52,026 nt of DNA from HXMU1420-2 sp040830545 (GCA_040830545.1 JBFOMB010000038.1:1-52026); one strand, 5' to 3'; shown: positions 34,005-43,514, counted from the first letter of the stretch. Numbers and translations: made by a program. The notes: generated from the letters alone by a model not told the origin.

Positions 34005-35357
34005 TCAGGGGCAGAAGATGTCGTTGCCCAGCGCAAAAACCATCAGCGTCAGGATCACGGCGATGCCAACGGTCATCAGGATTCGCAGCGCGCCATCGCT
34101 GGGCGGGCGACCGGTGACGGCCTCGTAAGCGTAAAACACCAGATGCCCACCATCGAGCGCCGGGATCGGGAACAGGTTCAGCAGACCCACAGCGGTGCTG
34201 AGCACGGCGATGAACCAAATGAAGCTTTGCGTGCCTTGCGAGGCCATTGCGCCGGAGGTTTCCGCGATGCCCAAAGGACCAGACAGGTTGCAGGTGCTGA
34301 TCGCGCCTGTGATCATGTACCAGAGACCGGAAACCGAGCTTTGCACAATACGCCAGGTCTGATTGACCGCGTCGCCCACGGCCTCGACCGGGCCAGCGGC
34401 GACCGTGGCGGGTTCAAAGGCCATGCCGCCGACAATGCCAATCCGCCAATGGGTGACAAAGCCGCCATCTTCCTGCGGTTCATCCGTGCGGCGTGGGGTC
34501 AGGGCAAATTCCAGCGTTTCACCATTGCGGGCCACGTCCAGCAGCAGCGCGCGGCCGTCTGAACCTTCGACAGCAGCTTTCAATTGGTCAAAGGCAAAGA
34601 TCTCTGCTCCGTCCACGCCGATGATGACGTCGCCTGCCTCCAGCCCAATGTCATGGGCGGCGCTGCGCGGGGCGACCTGCGTGATCTGGGCCGGGAACAG
34701 GAAGGGGCCATCGACGGTCAGTTCCTGCCCGTCACGCAGCACGCCGTATTCCAGCACCGTTTCCCGCGGGATCTGCTTGGTATAAGGCCGCCACGCGCCT
34801 GTATCCTTGTAAGAGGGCAGCGGTGTGCCGTTGATCGACAGGATTTCGTCACCGGATTGCAGTTCGTAGTTACCACCCGGCAGCGCGCGCAGATCACCAA
34901 CGGTCAGCGGGTCGCGGACATCGCCCTGAGACAGAAAAATCGCCCAAAACACCAGGATCGACATGACAAAGTTGAACACGGGTCCAGCGGCAACAGTCGC
35001 TGCCCGCGCCCAAAGGGGCGCGCCATGCATGGTACGGCGCAGCTCCGCAGGGTCGAGTTCTGCGGCGGCCATCGCTTCTTCGTCCTTGCCCGAGGCGGCG
35101 TTGGCGTCCCCCATGAATCGCACATAGCCGCCAAAGGGCAGCAGCGCGACCTGCCAGCGGGTGCCGCGCCGGTCCACCCGGCTCCACAACACGGGGCCAA
35201 AGCCCAGCGAAAACACTTCGGCATGGATGCCGGACCAGCGGCCCACGATGTAGTGGCCGTATTCATGCACAGCCACAATCACGGACAGCGCCATGACAAA
35301 GGCGATCACAGTAAAGGCAAAACCGCCGAATTGCGGGATCAGCGTGGAAATGTCCAA
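34005..35357 (-). CDS. rseP: RIP zinc metalloprotease RseP (site-2 protease)
   Basis: A 450-aa intramembrane protease that cuts anti-sigma factors and signal-peptide remnants. The zinc motif HEYGH is at residues 31-35 in the first helix and the third ligand lies in NLFPIPALDGGH near residue 410; two PDZ domains are in between (APRSAAHDIGLEAGDVIIGV is the carboxylate-binding loop region of one). It appears to start with TTG at 35357, five bases after the dxr stop, because the next in-frame ATG (22 codons on) would remove much of the first helix. Coupled to dxr. Confidence 0.95.
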   Translation of the reverse strand: MDISTLIPQFGGFAFTVIAFVMALSVIVAVHEYGHYIVGRWSGIHAEVFSLGFGPVLWSRVDRRGTRWQVALLPFGGYVRFMGDANAASGKDEEAMAAAELDPAELRRTMHGAPLWARAATVAAGPVFNFVMSILVFWAIFLSQGDVRDPLTVGDLRALPGGNYELQSGDEILSINGTPLPSYKDTGAWRPYTKQIPRETVLEYGVLRDGQELTVDGPFLFPAQITQVAPRSAAHDIGLEAGDVIIGVDGAEIFAFDQLKAAVEGSDGRALLLDVARNGETLEFALTPRRTDEPQEDGGFVTHWRIGIVGGMAFEPATVAAGPVEAVGDAVNQTWRIVQSSVSGLWYMITGAISTCNLSGPLGIAETSGAMASQGTQSFIWFIAVLSTAVGLLNLFPIPALDGGHLVFYAYEAVTGRPPSDGALRILMTVGIAVILTLMVFALGNDIFCP

Positions 35358-35361
35358 GTCG

Positions 35362-36534
35362 TCAACCTGCTCTTTTGGCCATCACGTTCATGGCGCATTG
35401 TCTGGCCAGATGGTCTGTTTTGAGGACGTTATCAAGGGTCATTGCGGCATCAATATGGCCCGGGCGTGCGTCCATCTGTTCCAGCACGGCCTCGACCACG
35501 GTGCTCATGTCGAGGAAACCGATCTGCCGGGCGAGGAACGCATCCAGCGCGGTTTCCTTGGCGGCGTTGAACACGGCACCGGCCAGACCGCCGCGCTCCA
35601 TCACCTGGCGCGCCAGCCGCAGGGCGGGGTAGCGGTCAAGGTCGGGGGTGCGGAAGGTGAATTGGCCGACCTGCGCGAGGTCGAGACGCGCGACCGGCAA
35701 TTCCTGCCGGTCGGGCCAGTGCAGCGCGTAGCCGATGGCGTGACGCATGTCGGGCGCACCCACATGGGCCATCAAAGCCCCATCGCGGAAACCGACCATG
35801 GCGTGAATCATCGACTCGGGATGCACGATGACCTCGATCTGGTCCGGGCCGACGCCGAAAAATTCACGGGTTTCGATCACCTCCAGCGCCTTGTTGAACA
35901 TCGACGCGCTGTCGACAGTGATACGCTGGCCCATGGCCCAGTTGGGATGAGTGGAGGCCTGTTCGGGTGTGGCGCCGGACAGTTTGTCCAGCGGCCAGTC
36001 GCGGAATGCACCCCCGCTGGCGGTGATGATGATGCGTTCGACAGCGTCGATGTCTTCGCCCACAAGTGCCTGAAAGATAGCGGAATGTTCGCTGTCCACG
36101 GGCAGGAGCCGTGCGTTGTGGCGGCGCGCAGTGTCCAACACCAGCGCCCCCGCGCAGACCAGCGTTTCCTTGTTCGCCAGCGCGAGCGTTGCGCCCTGTT
36201 GCAGGGCGGTCAGACCGGGTTCCAGCCCGGCCGCACCGACAATTGCGGACATGACCCAATCTGCAGGGCGCGCGGCGGCTTCGGTCAGGGCGGCGGGGCC
36301 GGCGGCGGCCTCAACATCCGACCCTTCAAGCGCGGCGCGCAGGTCGTCCAGCAGGTTGGGGAATGCGGTGACAGCCACATTGGCGCGCAGGCGGCGCGCA
36401 TCAGCGGCCAGTTGCGCGATGTTGCGGCCACCGGTCAGGGCGACCACCTGATAGCTGTCGGGCGCGCGGGCGATCAGGTCGATGGTGTTCTGACCGATGG
36501 AGCCTGTGGCCCCGAACACGGAAACGCGGCGCAT
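35362..36534 (-). CDS. dxr: 1-deoxy-D-xylulose 5-phosphate reductoisomerase
   Basis: The second enzyme of the MEP isoprenoid pathway, making 2-C-methyl-D-erythritol 4-phosphate with NADPH. It is 390 aa long, with the NADPH motif VFGATGSIGQNT at the N-terminus, the metal and substrate region LPVDSEHSAIFQAL, and the loop ITASGGAFRDWP, followed by the conserved HPNWAMGQRITVDSASMFNK. The ATG at 36534 has GGAG nine bases upstream; an in-frame TTG at 36540 is too near that site. Placement before cdsA and uppS is standard for the cluster. Confidence 0.97.
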   Translation of the reverse strand: MRRVSVFGATGSIGQNTIDLIARAPDSYQVVALTGGRNIAQLAADARRLRANVAVTAFPNLLDDLRAALEGSDVEAAAGPAALTEAAARPADWVMSAIVGAAGLEPGLTALQQGATLALANKETLVCAGALVLDTARRHNARLLPVDSEHSAIFQALVGEDIDAVERIIITASGGAFRDWPLDKLSGATPEQASTHPNWAMGQRITVDSASMFNKALEVIETREFFGVGPDQIEVIVHPESMIHAMVGFRDGALMAHVGAPDMRHAIGYALHWPDRQELPVARLDLAQVGQFTFRTPDLDRYPALRLARQVMERGGLAGAVFNAAKETALDAFLARQIGFLDMSTVVEAVLEQMDARPGHIDAAMTLDNVLKTDHLARQCAMNVMAKRAG

Positions 36535-36615
36535 GATCAAAGGCTCCGAACGCCAGAGGCGCTGCTGTTGGTGCCACGCAGAGTCGCCTTGTGATCCAGG
36601 CCCTTTGTCATCAGG

Positions 36616-37407
36616 TCACACCCCTCCGGGCGGGTATCCGGTCAGTTCCATCACGAACAGCACCAGAACCGAGGCCCCCAGCATTCCGTCAAACCGGTCG
36701 AATATGCCGCCATGCCCCGGGATCAGGCCCGAGCTGTCCTTGACCCCCACATGGCGTTTTACGGCGCTTTCTGCAATATCCCCCATCTGCGACGCAAAGG
36801 ACGCCGCAATGGAAAGCAGCACCAGACCACCTCCGCCCGGCAGCACCTGCGCAAAGCCAAGCCCGACCAATGCCGCCACTACCCAGCCCGCTGCGGTGCC
36901 TGACCATGTCTTTTTCGGGCTGACCTTGGGCCAGAATTTCGGCCCGCCAAAGATGCGGCCCGCGAAGTAGCCCGCAATGTCCGTCGCCGCGACAGTGGTG
37001 ATCAGCCACGCCATCCACACAAAGCCGAATTCGCTGCGCACCGATGCCATGCCAAACCCGGCCAGCAGGATGAAGAAGGCGAATGGCACGAAAATTCGGC
37101 GCTGCGTTTTCAGCCAGAGCCAGCCCAGCACCGCCGGAACCAGCAATGTCGGCAGCGCGAACCCTGCCGGAAACCAGATTGCCAGAACTGAACACAACGT
37201 CGTCAGCACGCCCAGCCCCGCCGACATCTCGGGCCGGCCCGGGGACAGCATCCGCACCAGTTCCCACATGATACCACCACAGGCGATGGCCACGAACCAG
37301 ATGAACACCCAGCCACCTGACCAAACAGCACCCAGCCCCAGACCGGCCAGCACCAGCCCCGAGATCACCCGTTGCACAAGGTCGGACCAGCGACCCTCGT
37401 CGCTCAT
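36616..37407 (-). CDS. cdsA: Phosphatidate cytidylyltransferase
   Basis: A 263-aa inner-membrane enzyme making CDP-diacylglycerol, the precursor of phosphatidylglycerol, phosphatidylethanolamine and phosphatidylcholine. It has several membrane helices and the C-terminal family signature SQMGDIAESAVKRHVGVKDS, with GLIPGHGGIFDRFDG after it. The ATG at 37407 overlaps the uppS stop by 4 bp (ATGA); the frame open to 37491 runs inside uppS and is not used. A 75-bp gap separates it from dxr, without an obvious terminator. Confidence 0.96.
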   Translation of the reverse strand: MSDEGRWSDLVQRVISGLVLAGLGLGAVWSGGWVFIWFVAIACGGIMWELVRMLSPGRPEMSAGLGVLTTLCSVLAIWFPAGFALPTLLVPAVLGWLWLKTQRRIFVPFAFFILLAGFGMASVRSEFGFVWMAWLITTVAATDIAGYFAGRIFGGPKFWPKVSPKKTWSGTAAGWVVAALVGLGFAQVLPGGGGLVLLSIAASFASQMGDIAESAVKRHVGVKDSSGLIPGHGGIFDRFDGMLGASVLVLFVMELTGYPPGGV

Positions 37408-38141
37408 GCCTTGACCGTCCCGAACCGGCGGTCGCGCGTGCCGTAGTCTGCGCATAGCCGGGCAAATTCGGCGGCAGAGAAATCCGGCCACAGCGTGTCG
37501 ATGAATTCGTATTCGGAATAAGCCGACTGCCAGAGCAGGAAGTTTGAAATCCGCGCCTCGCCGCTGGTACGGATCACAAGGTCGGGATCGGGCAGCACGC
37601 GCGTATCCAGGTAGCGCGGCAGCGTTTCCTCATCCACATCAGCCGGGTCCAGCTTGCCCGCGGCCACATCCTCGGCCAGACGTTTCGTCGCGCGCGCAAC
37701 TTCGTCCCGTCCGCCGTAGTTGATGGCGATGGTCAGGTTCACGCCGGTGTTCTCACCGGTTAGCGTTTCCAGCTGGTCCATAAGCTGGGTCAGCTTGGAA
37801 TCGAGTCGCACCCGGTCACCGATGAAACGCACGCGCACGTTTTTTTCATGCAATGCCTTGGTTTCATGCGTGATGTAGCGGCGAAACAGGCTCATCAGCC
37901 CTGCGACCTCGGCCTGGGTGCGCTTCCAGTTCTCGGTCGAGAAGGCAAAGATCGTCAGGTACTTCACCCCCAGATCTTCGCAGGCCTCGACCACTTCGCG
38001 CACGCGTTTTGCCCCGGCGTGGTGGCCAAACAGACGCGGACGTCCGCGTGCCTGCGCCCAGCGCCCGTTGCCATCCATGATGATTGCGACGTGACGCGGC
38101 CCATTGGGCAGGTGTTGAAGTACGGGCTTTGCCTGATTCAT
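37404..38141 (-). CDS. uppS: Undecaprenyl diphosphate synthase (cis-prenyltransferase)
   Basis: A 245-aa enzyme that elongates farnesyl diphosphate to the C55 carrier needed for peptidoglycan and polysaccharides. The signature IIMDGNGRWA spans residues 20-29 with catalytic D23; GHHAGAKRVREVVEACEDLG and the C-terminal LVIRTSGEARISNFLLWQSA are also family hallmarks. GGAG lies seven bases before the ATG. Its 3' end overlaps cdsA. Confidence 0.97.
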   Translation of the reverse strand: MNQAKPVLQHLPNGPRHVAIIMDGNGRWAQARGRPRLFGHHAGAKRVREVVEACEDLGVKYLTIFAFSTENWKRTQAEVAGLMSLFRRYITHETKALHEKNVRVRFIGDRVRLDSKLTQLMDQLETLTGENTGVNLTIAINYGGRDEVARATKRLAEDVAAGKLDPADVDEETLPRYLDTRVLPDPDLVIRTSGEARISNFLLWQSAYSEYEFIDTLWPDFSAAEFARLCADYGTRDRRFGTVKA

Positions 38142-38180
38142 ATGTCTGCTCCGCCCGTTGGGCCGTTCCCGAACCCGCTA

Positions 38181-38744
38181 TCAGACCTGCATGATCTCGG
38201 TCTGTTTGGTTTCGAGCGCGGCGTCTACAGCGGCCACATGTTTGTCTGTCAGATCCTGCACTTCGGATTCCCAGAATTTCTGGTCATCTTCGGAAATGCC
38301 GTCCGCCTTGGCCTTCTTGATCTGGTCCATGCCATCGCGCCGGATGTTGCGGATCGCGACACGGGCGTTTTCAGCGTACTGGCCCGCGACCTTGGTCAGT
38401 TCGCGGCGGCGTTCTTCGTTCAACTCGGGGATTGGCAGCATGATGATGGTGCCGTTGAGTTGCGGGTTGATGCCCAGACCGCTTTCGCGGATCGCCTTTT
38501 CCACGGCGTTGACCATGGATTTGTCCCAGACATTCACGGTCACCATCCGCGGTTCAGGCACGTTCACTGTGCCGACCTGGTTGATCGGGGTCTGCTGGCC
38601 ATAGGCCTCGACCGTCACAGGTTCCAGCATCGAGGCGCTGGCACGACCGGTCCGAAGCGATGCAAATTCCGTGCGCAGCGAGGCCATGGCCCCGTCCATG
38701 CGGCGTTCCAGATCGTCGGTGTCCAGCATAAATTCGTCTGACAT
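38181..38744 (-). CDS. frr: Ribosome recycling factor
   Basis: A 187-aa protein that splits post-termination ribosomes with EF-G. The two-domain, tRNA-like family pattern is complete: LRTGRASASMLEPVTVEAYG, then VNVPEPRMVTVNVWDKSMVN, GLGINPQLNGTIIMLPIPEL and the C-terminal helix bundle. The start has GGGAGG eight bases upstream. Lies 48 bp after pyrH in the cluster. Confidence 0.98.
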   Translation of the reverse strand: MSDEFMLDTDDLERRMDGAMASLRTEFASLRTGRASASMLEPVTVEAYGQQTPINQVGTVNVPEPRMVTVNVWDKSMVNAVEKAIRESGLGINPQLNGTIIMLPIPELNEERRRELTKVAGQYAENARVAIRNIRRDGMDQIKKAKADGISEDDQKFWESEVQDLTDKHVAAVDAALETKQTEIMQV

Positions 38745-38792
38745 GCTCTGGCCCTCCCTTGGTCGTTCTTTGGGGTTTTCTGCTCTATAGCG

Positions 38793-39542
38793 TCAACCGT
38801 GCACCTTTGTATAGGTGCCCTCCCCGGCAAGGATACCCCGGAAGCCGCCCGGTTCGTCCAGCGAAAACACAATGATCGGCAGGTTGTTGTCACGGGCCAG
38901 CGCGATGGCCGAGGCATCCATGACCTTCAGCCGTTTGGTCAGAACGTCGTCATAGCTGACATCGTCGAACCGTTTGGCGTCATCGTGCTGCTTGGGGTCT
39001 TTGTCATAGACACCGTCGACGCCGTTTTTGCCCATGAAAATGGCCTGACAGGACATTTCGTTGGCGCGCAAGGTCGCGGCGGTATCGGTGGTGAAATAGG
39101 GGTTCCCGGTGCCTGCCGCAAAGATACAGACGCGTTTCTTTTCCAGATGGCGTACGGCGCGGCGGCGAATGTAGGGCTCGCACACTTCGTCCATGCGAAT
39201 GGCGCTGATCACCCGGGTGAAGACGCCCAGGCCTTCCAGCGCGGACTGCATCGCCAGTGCGTTCATGACGGTCGCGAGCATGCCCATGTAGTCCGCCGTT
39301 GTGCGCTCCATCCCCTGTGCCGAGCCGCTGAGCCCGCGAAAGATGTTGCCACCGCCAATGACCATGCAGATTTCGACCCCCAGATCGTGCACGGATTTGA
39401 CCTCGGACGCGATGCGTTCCACTGTTTTCGGGTTCAGGCCGAAGCCCTGATCGCCCATCAGCGCCTCGCCCGAGATCTTGAGCATGACGCGTTTGTAGGT
39501 GGCGTCGCTGGAAGGGGTGAGGTCGGGGGATGGGGGGGTCAT
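38793..39542 (-). CDS. pyrH: UMP kinase
   Basis: A 249-aa hexameric uridylate kinase that makes UDP for RNA, DNA and cell-wall precursors and is allosterically controlled by GTP and UTP. YKRVMLKISGEALMGDQGFG is the nucleotide-binding start, VIGGGNIFRG the UMP site region, and DASAIALARDNNLPIIVF the C-terminal motif. The N-terminal MTPPSPDLTPSSDAT extension is short and variable. GGAG six bases before the ATG at 39542 supports that start over the open frame to 39623. A 13-bp tandem repeat sits just upstream. Confidence 0.97.
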   Translation of the reverse strand: MTPPSPDLTPSSDATYKRVMLKISGEALMGDQGFGLNPKTVERIASEVKSVHDLGVEICMVIGGGNIFRGLSGSAQGMERTTADYMGMLATVMNALAMQSALEGLGVFTRVISAIRMDEVCEPYIRRRAVRHLEKKRVCIFAAGTGNPYFTTDTAATLRANEMSCQAIFMGKNGVDGVYDKDPKQHDDAKRFDDVSYDDVLTKRLKVMDASAIALARDNNLPIIVFSLDEPGGFRGILAGEGTYTKVHG

Positions 39543-39552
39543 GGCGCGCTCC

Positions 39553-39581
39553 GATGCAGACCGGTTCTGATGCAGACCGGT
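39553..39581. repeat. Tandem 13-bp direct repeat upstream of pyrH
   Basis: GATGCAGACCGGT occurs at 39553-39565 and 39569-39581, a 16-bp period, 11 bp before the pyrH start codon and 118 bp upstream of miaA on the other strand. Possibly a regulatory binding site, or slippage; it lies in the 157-bp divergent region. Confidence 0.6.
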
Positions 39582-39699
39582 GTTGTCTGGCGGCTTAATG
39601 TATGAAATCGCGTCAGCACGCAATGCGGTGCGTCAGGTTTGAGGGGGATTGTTCGATGGCGGTGTCCGAAGCCGATCTTTTCTGCGTCGGTGTTTCGTT

Positions 39700-40590
39700 A
39701 TGAGCCTCGATCCGGTCGCATTGGCACTGGATCGGCTGCCCCCGGATCAACCGGTCCTGATCGCCGGACCAACCGCGTCGGGCAAATCGGCCCTGGCCCT
39801 GCGGATTGCCGAGTCGCAGGGCGGTGTGATCATCAATGCCGATGCCAGCCAGGTCTACGACTGCTGGCGCATTATCACCGCCTGCCCGTCCGAGGCGGAG
39901 GAAGCGCGCGCGCCACATGTGCTGTATCGTCATGTGCCGTGGCGCACGACCTATTCTACCGGCACCTGGCTGCGCGAGGTTACGCCATTTCTCAGCGAAG
40001 GTTTGCGGCCGATCATTGTGGGCGGAACTGGCCTGTATTTCAGCGCCTTGACCGAAGGAATGGCAGATATTCCCCCTGTCACTGCAGAGATCAGGGCCGA
40101 AGGTGATGCAATGCGCCGCGAGGAGATGCTGGCAGCGCTCGATTCGGCAACGCTGGCGCGGATCGACACGGCCAATCGCGCGCGGGTGCAACGTGCGTGG
40201 GAAGTGCTGCGGGCGACGGGACGGGGGCTGGCCGATTGGCAGGATGACACGCCGGACCCGGTTCTGGCGCCGACCTCAGCGGCCCGGTTCGTGCTGGACG
40301 CGCCGAAAGAATGGCTGGAGCCGCGCATCCGGCGTCGCATTGACCTGATGATCGACGGTGGTGCGCTGGACGAGGTACGCGCGATGCTGCCGTACTATGA
40401 CCCAGCGCTGCCCGCGTTTCGCGCGATTGGGGTGCCGGAATTGGCAGCTTATTTGTCAGGCGACGTGACACTCGACGAGGCGCGCGAGCGGATGGCCATT
40501 GCCACTCGTCAGTTTGCCAAACGCCAGCGCACCTGGTTTCGCGCGCGGATGCGGGATTGGGGACAGGTTTCGCCGGACACGCTGACCTGA
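39700..40590 (+). CDS. miaA: tRNA dimethylallyltransferase
   Basis: A 296-aa enzyme that prenylates A37 of tRNAs reading UNN codons. The P-loop GPTASGKS is at residues 23-30, INADASQVYD follows as the second nucleotide/substrate motif, and IIVGGTGLYFSALTEGMADIP is the family signature; the C-terminus QFAKRQRTWFR is conserved. The ATG at 39700 (MSLDPVALAL) is preferred over 39649. Divergent from pyrH. A likely terminator follows at 40647. Confidence 0.96.
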   Translation: MSLDPVALALDRLPPDQPVLIAGPTASGKSALALRIAESQGGVIINADASQVYDCWRIITACPSEAEEARAPHVLYRHVPWRTTYSTGTWLREVTPFLSEGLRPIIVGGTGLYFSALTEGMADIPPVTAEIRAEGDAMRREEMLAALDSATLARIDTANRARVQRAWEVLRATGRGLADWQDDTPDPVLAPTSAARFVLDAPKEWLEPRIRRRIDLMIDGGALDEVRAMLPYYDPALPAFRAIGVPELAAYLSGDVTLDEARERMAIATRQFAKRQRTWFRARMRDWGQVSPDTLT

Positions 40591-40646
40591 ACAGAATCGC
40601 TGCGCTCAGTCAGCCCCCGCAAAAGGCGGTATACTTTTGCACACTG

Positions 40647-40673
40647 CGTGCCCGAACCGGGCATGTCGTTTTT
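40647..40673 (+). terminator. Intrinsic terminator after miaA
   Basis: Stem CGTGCCCG / CGGGCATG (8 bp with one G-T pair) around loop AAC, followed by TCGTTTTT, about 57 bp after the miaA stop. Confidence 0.55.
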
Positions 40674-40996
40674 GAACCGGCGCGATGTCGCAAAAATGAC
40701 CGGAAATGGCGAATGCGAGCGTTGACGGCTCGGCCAAACTGGTGCCGAATGGCGGGCATGGGGAGCCCTGCATTGCAAAAAACAATCTGGAAACAAGAAC
40801 ACGGCGCAAAAATGTGCCGGTGCGGGCGCGTGATCGACCGGGCGCCGGTCGATGTGTTTGTACCCAGGTCCTGCGTCAGCCTCGGCTGATCAGACCAAGG
40901 AAATCGGTCGTGCCGGGGTGGGCGCGGTCATAACAAGGTCGAAAACGGCCGAAACCGCAGGTCCGATCAACAGGGCCTGACCAACAGGGGGTCCAT
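40674..40996. other. Intergenic region upstream of the ABC transporter
   Basis: 323 bp with no convincing gene; a 75-codon frame at 40706-40933 lacks a ribosome site and is arginine-rich. It must hold the promoter of the ABC operon; no clear -35/-10 pair could be picked. The GGGGG ribosome site of the first permease is at 40986-40990. No remnant of a substrate-binding protein gene was seen. Confidence 0.45.
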
Positions 40997-42049
40997 ATGG
41001 GACTATTCATACTGCGCAGGACGGGCGTGATGCTGTTAACAGCACTCTGTCTGACCTTCGTCGTCTTCTTCCTGACCAACCTCTATCCCAACCTGGAAAA
41101 ACTGGCCAAAACGCAGGGCAATTTCCGGATGTCGGAAGAGGCGGTGGACAGTTGGCTGGCCAGCAACGGGTATTCGCAACCGATGCTGACCAAATACGGG
41201 CAGTGGCTGGGTGTTGCGCCGGGCTGGACGCTGGAAACCGAAGAAGGCATCAAGGGCCGCTGTATCGACGGGACGGTCACACCAGAGGTTGCTGCCGAAG
41301 CGCCCAGCCTGTGTGGTATCCTGCAGGGCGACTGGGGCTATTCGACGGTCTTCAAAGAGGACGTGTCAGGCATCATCGCCACCCGGTTGGGAAACACGGG
41401 CTACCTGATGTTCTGGGTGCTGATGCTGATGGTGCCTTCGGCCCTGATTGTCGGCGTTCTGGCCGGGATGCGCGAGGGATCACCGCTGGACCGGTCACTG
41501 TCGACGTTTTCCATCCTGACCACGGCGACACCTGAATATGTCTCGGGCGTGATTTTCATCGCGGTTTTCACATCGTCCGCCGTGGGCCTGAAATGGTTCA
41601 AGGGCACGGCGACCAGCGCAATGGAAAACCCGACCTTCGAAAACTTTTTCCTGCCGGTGCTGACCATTTCGCTTTACGGGATGGGATATATCGCGCGGAT
41701 GACGCGGGCCTCGATGACCGAAGTCATGACTGCGCAGTACATTCGGACGGCCCGCCTGAAAGGTGTGAGCTTTCACAACATCGTTCTGAAACATGCGCTG
41801 AGAAATGCGCTGATCGCGCCGTTCACGGTGATCATGCTGCAGTTCCCGTGGCTGTTGAACGGGGTGGTGATTGTCGAAACGCTCTTCAACTACAAGGGCT
41901 TTGGCTGGGTGCTGGTGCAAGCCGCCGGCAACAACGATATCGAGCTGCTGCTGGCGGTTTCGGGGGGTTCTGTGATCGTGGTGCTGGGGACGCAGCTGAT
42001 ATCCGATATCGGCTATGTCTACCTGAACCCACGTATCCGGATTTCGTAA
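40997..42049 (+). CDS. Dpp/Opp-type ABC transporter permease (first)
   Basis: A 350-aa inner-membrane permease of the dipeptide/oligopeptide/nickel family: one N-terminal helix (MGLFILRRTGVMLLTALCLTFV), a ~100-residue periplasmic loop, then five helices with the EAA-type cytoplasmic loop YIRTARLKGVSFHNIVLKHALRN that contacts the ATPase. It pairs with the following 480-aa permease. The first gene of the unit; the usual binding-protein gene is absent just upstream. Confidence 0.92.
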   Translation: MGLFILRRTGVMLLTALCLTFVVFFLTNLYPNLEKLAKTQGNFRMSEEAVDSWLASNGYSQPMLTKYGQWLGVAPGWTLETEEGIKGRCIDGTVTPEVAAEAPSLCGILQGDWGYSTVFKEDVSGIIATRLGNTGYLMFWVLMLMVPSALIVGVLAGMREGSPLDRSLSTFSILTTATPEYVSGVIFIAVFTSSAVGLKWFKGTATSAMENPTFENFFLPVLTISLYGMGYIARMTRASMTEVMTAQYIRTARLKGVSFHNIVLKHALRNALIAPFTVIMLQFPWLLNGVVIVETLFNYKGFGWVLVQAAGNNDIELLLAVSGGSVIVVLGTQLISDIGYVYLNPRIRIS

Positions 42050-42063
42050 GGGAGGGCTGAGAC

Positions 42064-43506
42064 ATGGAAGACCTGAGTTGGACTGGCTCTGCCGCATTCC
42101 TCAATCCGATCCTGATGGCTGCGATTGCCGTCATGCTGGTGGCGTTGGTGGCAAACATCCTGATCTCCATCTTCGTGACGGAAGGCCCGCAGGTGGTGAA
42201 CCCCGATGGCACGATTGCCGCGCGAGGCGGTTTGCCGGGGCTGGTGTCGAACCTGCTGTACTATGCGTTCATGGCGACGGTTGCGGTGGTGGTGCTGTAC
42301 ATCATCCTCGGCGCAGTCATGGGCACAGGCGCGGGCATTATCGGCGCGATGGCGCAGCAATTCCTGCCGGTCTGGGTGGCGCTGATCATCCTCTATGCCC
42401 TATCGCTCAGCTTCAAGCGACGGCTGGGGCTCTATGGCAAGCTGTTTGACAGCCCCATCGGGATGATCGGTTTTGGCCTGGTGATGTTCTGGGTGTTCAC
42501 CGGCATCTTCGGGGCGCTGGACCTGATCATCACCCATGATCCGCTGGCGCAGATTTCCGGGATGAAGAACAAGGTGCCCGGCACGCCCATGCGGGGGGCC
42601 GAGGAAGGCGACTTCCAGTGGTACCTGCTGGGAGGCGACAACCTGGCGCGGGATGTGTTCAGCCGGATGGTGAAAGGCGCGTGGATCGTGGTGCAGATTG
42701 CGCCGCTGGCGACGCTCTTTGCCTTCATGGTTGGCATCACACTGGGACTGCCGGCTGGCTACTATGGCGGGCGTCTGGACACGTTGCTGTCGTTCCTGGC
42801 GAACCTGATCCTGGCCTTCCCGGTGATCCTGCTGTTCTACCTGTTGGTGACACCGGAGATCGTTGCAACGGGCGTGCCGAACTACATGGCGACCGTGCTG
42901 TTCATCTTCCCTATCATCTTCACGGCGGTCTTGCTGAACTCGCGTTTCTACACGCAGCCGAGTTTCCGTACGCCGCTGTTGATCGGGGTGTTGGGCGTGA
43001 TGATCTGGCTCTACCTGTCGCTGATTTCCGAACAAGGGTCTGCGGTTTCGATTCTGCCCGGGTTCCTGGACCTGTTCGACATTCCGGGCGGTATTCTGGT
43101 GGTGTTCGTGTCGGTGGTTTTCGTGAACTCGCCTACGGTGTTCCGGATCGTGCGGGGCCTTGCGATGGACATCAAGACGCGGGACTACGTAGCTGCGGCG
43201 CAGACGCGGGGCGAAGGACCGTGGTACATCATGCTGTGGGAAATCCTGCCCAATGCGCGCGGACCGCTGATCGTCGATTTCTGTCTGCGGATCGGGTACA
43301 CGACCATCCTTTTGGGGACCCTGGGCTTCTTCGGTCTGGGTCTGCCGCCGGAAAGCCCGGATTGGGGGTCGACCATCAATGAAGGCCGCAAGCTGCTGTC
43401 GATCTATCTGCATCCGGCTCTGCCACCTGCGCTGGCTCTGTTGAGCCTGGTGCTGGGGCTGAACCTGCTGGCGGATGGTCTGCGTGAAGAGAGCCTGAAA
43501 GACTGA
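42064..43506 (+). CDS. Dpp/Opp-type ABC transporter permease (second, long form)
   Basis: A 480-aa permease, about 180 residues longer than typical DppC. Residues ~1-115 add several extra membrane helices (AAIAVMLVALVANILISIFV; LLYYAFMATVAVVVLYIILG; FLPVWVALIILYALSLSF) before the usual DppC start FDSPIGMIGFGLVMFWVFTG. The core is standard: periplasmic loop DFQWYLLGGDNLARDVFSRM and EAA loop YVAAAQTRGEGPWYIMLWEI plus LPNARGPLI, and the C-terminus LSLVLGLNLLADGLREESLK. The starting codon follows AGGG by seven bases. The extra helices are the oddity; they may dock an accessory protein. Confidence 0.92.
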   Translation: MEDLSWTGSAAFLNPILMAAIAVMLVALVANILISIFVTEGPQVVNPDGTIAARGGLPGLVSNLLYYAFMATVAVVVLYIILGAVMGTGAGIIGAMAQQFLPVWVALIILYALSLSFKRRLGLYGKLFDSPIGMIGFGLVMFWVFTGIFGALDLIITHDPLAQISGMKNKVPGTPMRGAEEGDFQWYLLGGDNLARDVFSRMVKGAWIVVQIAPLATLFAFMVGITLGLPAGYYGGRLDTLLSFLANLILAFPVILLFYLLVTPEIVATGVPNYMATVLFIFPIIFTAVLLNSRFYTQPSFRTPLLIGVLGVMIWLYLSLISEQGSAVSILPGFLDLFDIPGGILVVFVSVVFVNSPTVFRIVRGLAMDIKTRDYVAAAQTRGEGPWYIMLWEILPNARGPLIVDFCLRIGYTTILLGTLGFFGLGLPPESPDWGSTINEGRKLLSIYLHPALPPALALLSLVLGLNLLADGLREESLKD

Positions 43507-43514
43507 TGGCGGCG

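Noticed and set aside
40706..40933. A 75-codon frame before the ABC operon
   Set aside because: No ribosome site, arginine-rich end, no similarity to a binding protein or known small protein.
41031..41042. Palindrome GCTGTTAACAGC
   Set aside because: Lies within the coding sequence of the first permease; a 12-bp palindrome is expected by chance in a window of this size.
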